Source: CAZSAK01 sp964605155
GTDB lineage: Bacteria; Pseudomonadota; Gammaproteobacteria; SZUA-140
DNA: 64,000 bases
Assembly (NCBI GenBank): GCA_964605155.1
Contig: CAZSAK010000004.1
Coordinates: 1-64,000, forward strand
Direction of reading: 5' to 3'
Shown in pieces: positions 61,062 to 64,000 of this stretch. The translations under genes and the position numbers were made by a program. The first letter of the stretch is position 1; the number at the start of each line of letters is the position of its first letter. The notes below the pieces were generated by a model. That model was not told the origin of the DNA, made no database searches, and saw only the letters and a list, made by a program, of their open reading frames with translations.

Positions 61062-61730
61062 ATGCTTCAATTTAATAACGTCGGCAAACGATATCCCGGC
61101 GGACACGAGGCGCTGAATGGCATAACCATGTCGCTGGAACAGGGCGAGATGGCGTTTCTGACCGGCCATTCCGGCGCCGGGAAAAGTACCTTGTTAAAAT
61201 TGATCGCCCTGATCGAGCGTGCCTCCAGCGGGCAGATCATTGTCAATGGCAAAAACCTGATGCGCATCGGGCGGCGTGGTATACCGTATATACGTCGTAA
61301 GATCGGTGTAATTTTTCAAAACAACAAACTGCTCTATGACCGTACTGTGTTTGATAATGTTGCCCTGCCGCTGGTTATATGCGGCCATCATCATCGTGAA
61401 ATACAGCGCCGGGTGCGTGCAGCACTGGACAAGGTCGGACTGCTCGACAAGGAGAGACAGGCCCCTGTCAGCCTTTCAGGCGGTGAACAACAGCGTGTCG
61501 GAATAGCGCGCGCAGTTGTCAACAGGCCGCTATTGCTACTGGCCGATGAGCCAACGGGAAATCTTGACCCCGACTTATCGCGTGAGATTATGAACCTGTT
61601 CGAACAATTTAATCAGGTCGGGGTTACCGTACTGATTGCAACGCATGACATCGATCTGATATCCGGAATGGGACATAGAAGGTTGATACTGGATCATGGC
61701 CGTTTGATTGACCGCAGCCCGGGGCATTAG
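61062..61730 (+). CDS. ftsE: Cell division ATP-binding protein FtsE
   Basis: The ATPase of the FtsEX complex, which activates septal peptidoglycan hydrolases. Walker A FLTGHSGAGKSTLLKLI, signature VSLSGGEQQRVGIARAVV, Walker B LLLADEPTGNLDPDLS and the switch region LIATHDIDLI are visible. At 222 residues it is full length. It lies 31 bp after ftsY and 4 bp before ftsX. Confidence 0.97.
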   Translation: MLQFNNVGKRYPGGHEALNGITMSLEQGEMAFLTGHSGAGKSTLLKLIALIERASSGQIIVNGKNLMRIGRRGIPYIRRKIGVIFQNNKLLYDRTVFDNVALPLVICGHHHREIQRRVRAALDKVGLLDKERQAPVSLSGGEQQRVGIARAVVNRPLLLLADEPTGNLDPDLSREIMNLFEQFNQVGVTVLIATHDIDLISGMGHRRLILDHGRLIDRSPGH

Positions 61731-61734
61731 TCGG

Positions 61735-62781
61735 ATGAGTAAGCAGGTCTCGCAACGGGTGCAACGCGCAGGCGCAATCAGCAGGGAAGAGCAATCCATT
61801 GCACCTCTGATTTCACATAAAGCAAGGATTGGTGGTGCATCGGCAAGGATTCCCGGCGCCAGGATGTTAACATCCTATTTTGTGCTTCACCTGCAGGCAC
61901 TCGTATTCAGCCTGGGCAGGATGTGGCGCAATCCATTCTCCAGTTTCATGACAATTGCAGTAATTGGTATAGCACTGGCCTTGCCGAGCGGACTTCATGT
62001 CATATTAAAGAATGTCCAGGGCATCAGCTCAGGATGGGAGAATGCGACACAGATTTCATTGTTTCTCAAATCGGAGGTCGCGGACGAACAGGCCCTGAAT
62101 CTGGCGCGGGATCTGGAGACCATGCCCGAGATCAGCAGTGTGAAATTTCTCTCTTCCACAGACGCCCTGGATGAATTCAGGCAGTTATCCGGTTTCGGAG
62201 ATGCGCTGAATGCGCTGGATGAAAACCCGTTGCCCTCTCTGTTGATTGTGCAACCTGCCTCCGAGTTCAGCGCACCCGCGCGGGTTGGACATCTTCTCGA
62301 TCGACTGCGTACCCACAGTGAGGTCGATATCGCCCAACTCGATATGGAATGGATCAAGCGCCTGTATGCTTTGATGGAGATCGGCAGACGCGGAGTACTG
62401 GTATTGGCGGCAATACTGGCAATGGCCGTACTCCTGATCGTCGGCAATACCATTCGTCTGGCCATACAAAATCGGCGGGATGAGATCGAGGTTCAAAAGC
62501 TGATCGGAGCTACAGACGCCTTTATTCGACGGCCTTTTCTCTATAGCGGGGTGTGGCACGGGGTTTTAGGTGCGTTAATTGCATGGATGCTGGTGGCGAT
62601 CTCTCTGTGGCTGCTCAATGGTCCGGTACATCGGTTATCGATGTTGTATGACAGTAATTTCAGACTGGGATCTCTGGGGTTCGGAGCATCGGCATTATTA
62701 TTGACCACCGGTATTTTTTTGGGACTCCTGGGGGCATGGGCTGCCGTTGGAAAACATCTGCGGGAGATAGAGCCGGGCTAG
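61735..62781 (+). CDS. ftsX: Cell division permease FtsX
   Basis: The membrane half of FtsEX, 348 residues. A basic cytoplasmic N-terminus of about 55 residues precedes the first span. A periplasmic loop (WENATQISLFLKSEVADEQALNLARDLE..., FLSSTDALDEFRQLSGFGDAL) and three further spans near the C-terminus complete the FtsX fold. NRRDEIEVQKLIGATDAFIRRPFLYSG is typical. The ATG chosen lies 4 bp after the ftsE stop. rpoH, which often follows ftsX in Gammaproteobacteria, is not next here. Confidence 0.95.
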   Translation: MSKQVSQRVQRAGAISREEQSIAPLISHKARIGGASARIPGARMLTSYFVLHLQALVFSLGRMWRNPFSSFMTIAVIGIALALPSGLHVILKNVQGISSGWENATQISLFLKSEVADEQALNLARDLETMPEISSVKFLSSTDALDEFRQLSGFGDALNALDENPLPSLLIVQPASEFSAPARVGHLLDRLRTHSEVDIAQLDMEWIKRLYALMEIGRRGVLVLAAILAMAVLLIVGNTIRLAIQNRRDEIEVQKLIGATDAFIRRPFLYSGVWHGVLGALIAWMLVAISLWLLNGPVHRLSMLYDSNFRLGSLGFGASALLLTTGIFLGLLGAWAAVGKHLREIEPG

Positions 62782-62860
62782 TACGGGCCAGGTTGATCCA
62801 TGCGCCTGTTCGGTTTGTACAACTGGCGGATATCGGGCAGTGAAACTGTTATGCGATCTT

Positions 62861-63892
62861 ATGAAGTTTCTCATCATCATCAATCTATTAATGTTGCTGT
62901 TTTCTTTAAATTCCAGTGCAGCAATGGACTGCGCATTTATCGGTGAGTCCTCGGGGAAGGAAATTCTGTGGACTGACATAATCGGTGTCAAGGAGCAGGG
63001 TGACAGCCTGGTAAAAACCGGACCCGAAGGCTGGAACAGTGCTGCGTTTTCAACCCAGCATATCAGCGGTGATGGCGCATTCGAATTCACGGTCAAGGGG
63101 GCGATATCTTCCCGCATGGTGGGATTTGCCTATGTGAATACCGATGTCAGGTATGAATGGATCGATTATGCAGTCTTCCTGACATCCTATGGCAGGCTGT
63201 ATATCTTTGAAAACGGCGTGCAAAGAGGCAATTTCACGACATACAGCGACAATGATGTAATACGAATCGAGCGCAAAAACACCGTCGTCACCTATTTGAA
63301 AAATGGTGAAAAGATCTACACCAGCAGTGTGCCGTCCATTGGTGACCTCTATGTCGATGTCTCTTTGTATTCCGAGAATACGACCGTGAATGATGCAAGG
63401 ATCTACGGCGCCGGCACGCTGACAGAGCGGGTTACATGGCTGGACCAGGTTGATACTGAAATCAGGACGGACGCCCTAGAGAAGACGGGCGGCAAGGGAT
63501 GGCAAAGCGGTGCGGCATCACTGCAATATATGCCGGGTGACGGTGCCGTCGAATTCACGGTCCGTGATGATAACGACACCCTTGTCTTCGGGCTGTCAAG
63601 GACGAATGAAAATGCCGGTTACAAGGACATCGATTATGCCATCTACGTCTCGTCGAATGGCAGTTTTAATGTCTATGAAGACGGCTTCAACAAGGGCGGT
63701 TTTGGCACCTACCACAATAACGATCTCTTTCGAATTGAAAGACAGGGGTCGGAGATCACATATCTACGCAATTGCGAGCCCTTCTATGTCAGTAAAAAGC
63801 CGTCAACTGGACGTCTGTTGCTGGATGTATCGCTGTATACAAGAGGGGCGCAGATCGCAAACGCCATCATTTACGGTGCTGTGTCGGAGTAA
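62861..63892 (+). CDS. Secreted protein with two tandem beta-sandwich-like repeats
   Basis: A signal peptide (MKFLIIINLLMLLFSLNSSAA) precedes two homologous domains of about 150 residues. Each has the pattern W.D..(G/D)..... L.KTG..GW.S.A.S.Q...GDGA.EFTV, then IDYA....S.G...(I/V)(F/Y)E.G..(R/K)G.F.TY..ND..RIER....TYL.N......S..PS.G.L..DVSLY......NA.IYGA. This resembles concanavalin/SPRY-like modules seen in bacterial surface and RHS-type proteins. No catalytic motif is visible. Start could be this ATG or a GTG seven codons earlier. The remaining 108 bp of the window show nothing. Confidence 0.75.
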   Translation: MKFLIIINLLMLLFSLNSSAAMDCAFIGESSGKEILWTDIIGVKEQGDSLVKTGPEGWNSAAFSTQHISGDGAFEFTVKGAISSRMVGFAYVNTDVRYEWIDYAVFLTSYGRLYIFENGVQRGNFTTYSDNDVIRIERKNTVVTYLKNGEKIYTSSVPSIGDLYVDVSLYSENTTVNDARIYGAGTLTERVTWLDQVDTEIRTDALEKTGGKGWQSGAASLQYMPGDGAVEFTVRDDNDTLVFGLSRTNENAGYKDIDYAIYVSSNGSFNVYEDGFNKGGFGTYHNNDLFRIERQGSEITYLRNCEPFYVSKKPSTGRLLLDVSLYTRGAQIANAIIYGAVSE

Positions 63893-64000
63893 TAAATATT
63901 AACATAAACAATAAGTAATGAATTTTTATCGGCGGGTTTACAGCTTGTGTCAGGATCAATAACCACGGGCGAGGGAACTTTTAGACTTATTGGCACTCTT

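Noticed and set aside
1..64000. CRISPR arrays, prophage, insertion sequences, integrons
   Set aside because: No regularly spaced direct repeats, transposase, integrase or phage structural genes were seen in the window.

Overview
The window looks like core chromosome of a Gammaproteobacterium outside the Enterobacterales. Supporting signs are mutY-yggX with an asmA-family gene, yicC, rdgB/rph/gmk/rpoZ/spoT/recG/ubiC/ubiA in one block, lptCAB-rpoN-hpf-ptsN-hprK-rapZ-PTS-mgtE in another, the M16 pair, and ftsYEX. HprK and an Ser46-type HPr beside rapZ point to a deep-branching lineage (Chromatiales/Xanthomonadales-like) rather than enterics. Genes are densely packed and I see no prophage, insertion sequence, integron or CRISPR array.

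Layout. 1-11.5 kb: a cut-off tRNA-Phe, a FGE-like lipoprotein, DNA repair and iron genes, an AsmA protein, a beta-propeller lipoprotein, an OmpR-type two-component system, an ICMT-like methyltransferase with CmoA, a host-attachment family protein and tRNA-Gly(CCC). 11.5-18.3 kb: mostly membrane proteins (MscS, MarC, DUF2937, DedA, EamA) and the kinase SrkA. 18.6-24.5 kb: a NasT-like receiver protein behind a sigma-54 promoter, Tag, ThiS-ThiG, TrmB, SerB and HemW. 24.5-34.6 kb: nucleotide metabolism, stringent response, recombination and ubiquinone entry genes. 34.6-47.8 kb: a Ca/Na exchanger, Kdo synthesis, LPS transport, sigma-54, the nitrogen/regulatory PTS and MgtE. 47.8-53.8 kb: more accessory in character, with an orphan hydantoinase/oxoprolinase, PsiE, a small cytochrome, a lipoprotein, and an ExbB/MotA-like channel paired with a membrane-anchored von Willebrand A (VWA) protein. 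53.9-64 kb: gamma-glutamyltransferase, ferredoxin, CoaD, RsmD, two M16 peptidases, FtsY-FtsE-FtsX and a secreted protein with a duplicated domain.

How the genes fit together. KdsD and KdsC make Kdo for LPS, which LptC, LptA and LptB help carry to the outer membrane. RpoN is made next to the phosphotransfer chain EI-HPr-EIIA, with HprK and RapZ. No sugar permease is present, so this PTS is probably regulatory. RpoN has a likely target inside the window, the NasT-like gene at 18.7 kb.

The two observations I rate highest are these. First, a candidate transcription attenuator precedes the EamA transporter: promoter, short leader reading frame, and a U-tailed terminator whose 5' arm is also perfectly complementary to two segments inside the leader reading frame. 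Second, the channel/VWA gene pair looks like a proton- or sodium-driven 5:2-type motor whose periplasmic head is a VWA domain, with a promoter-equipped 35-residue single-span membrane protein and an 18-bp perfect inverted repeat upstream.
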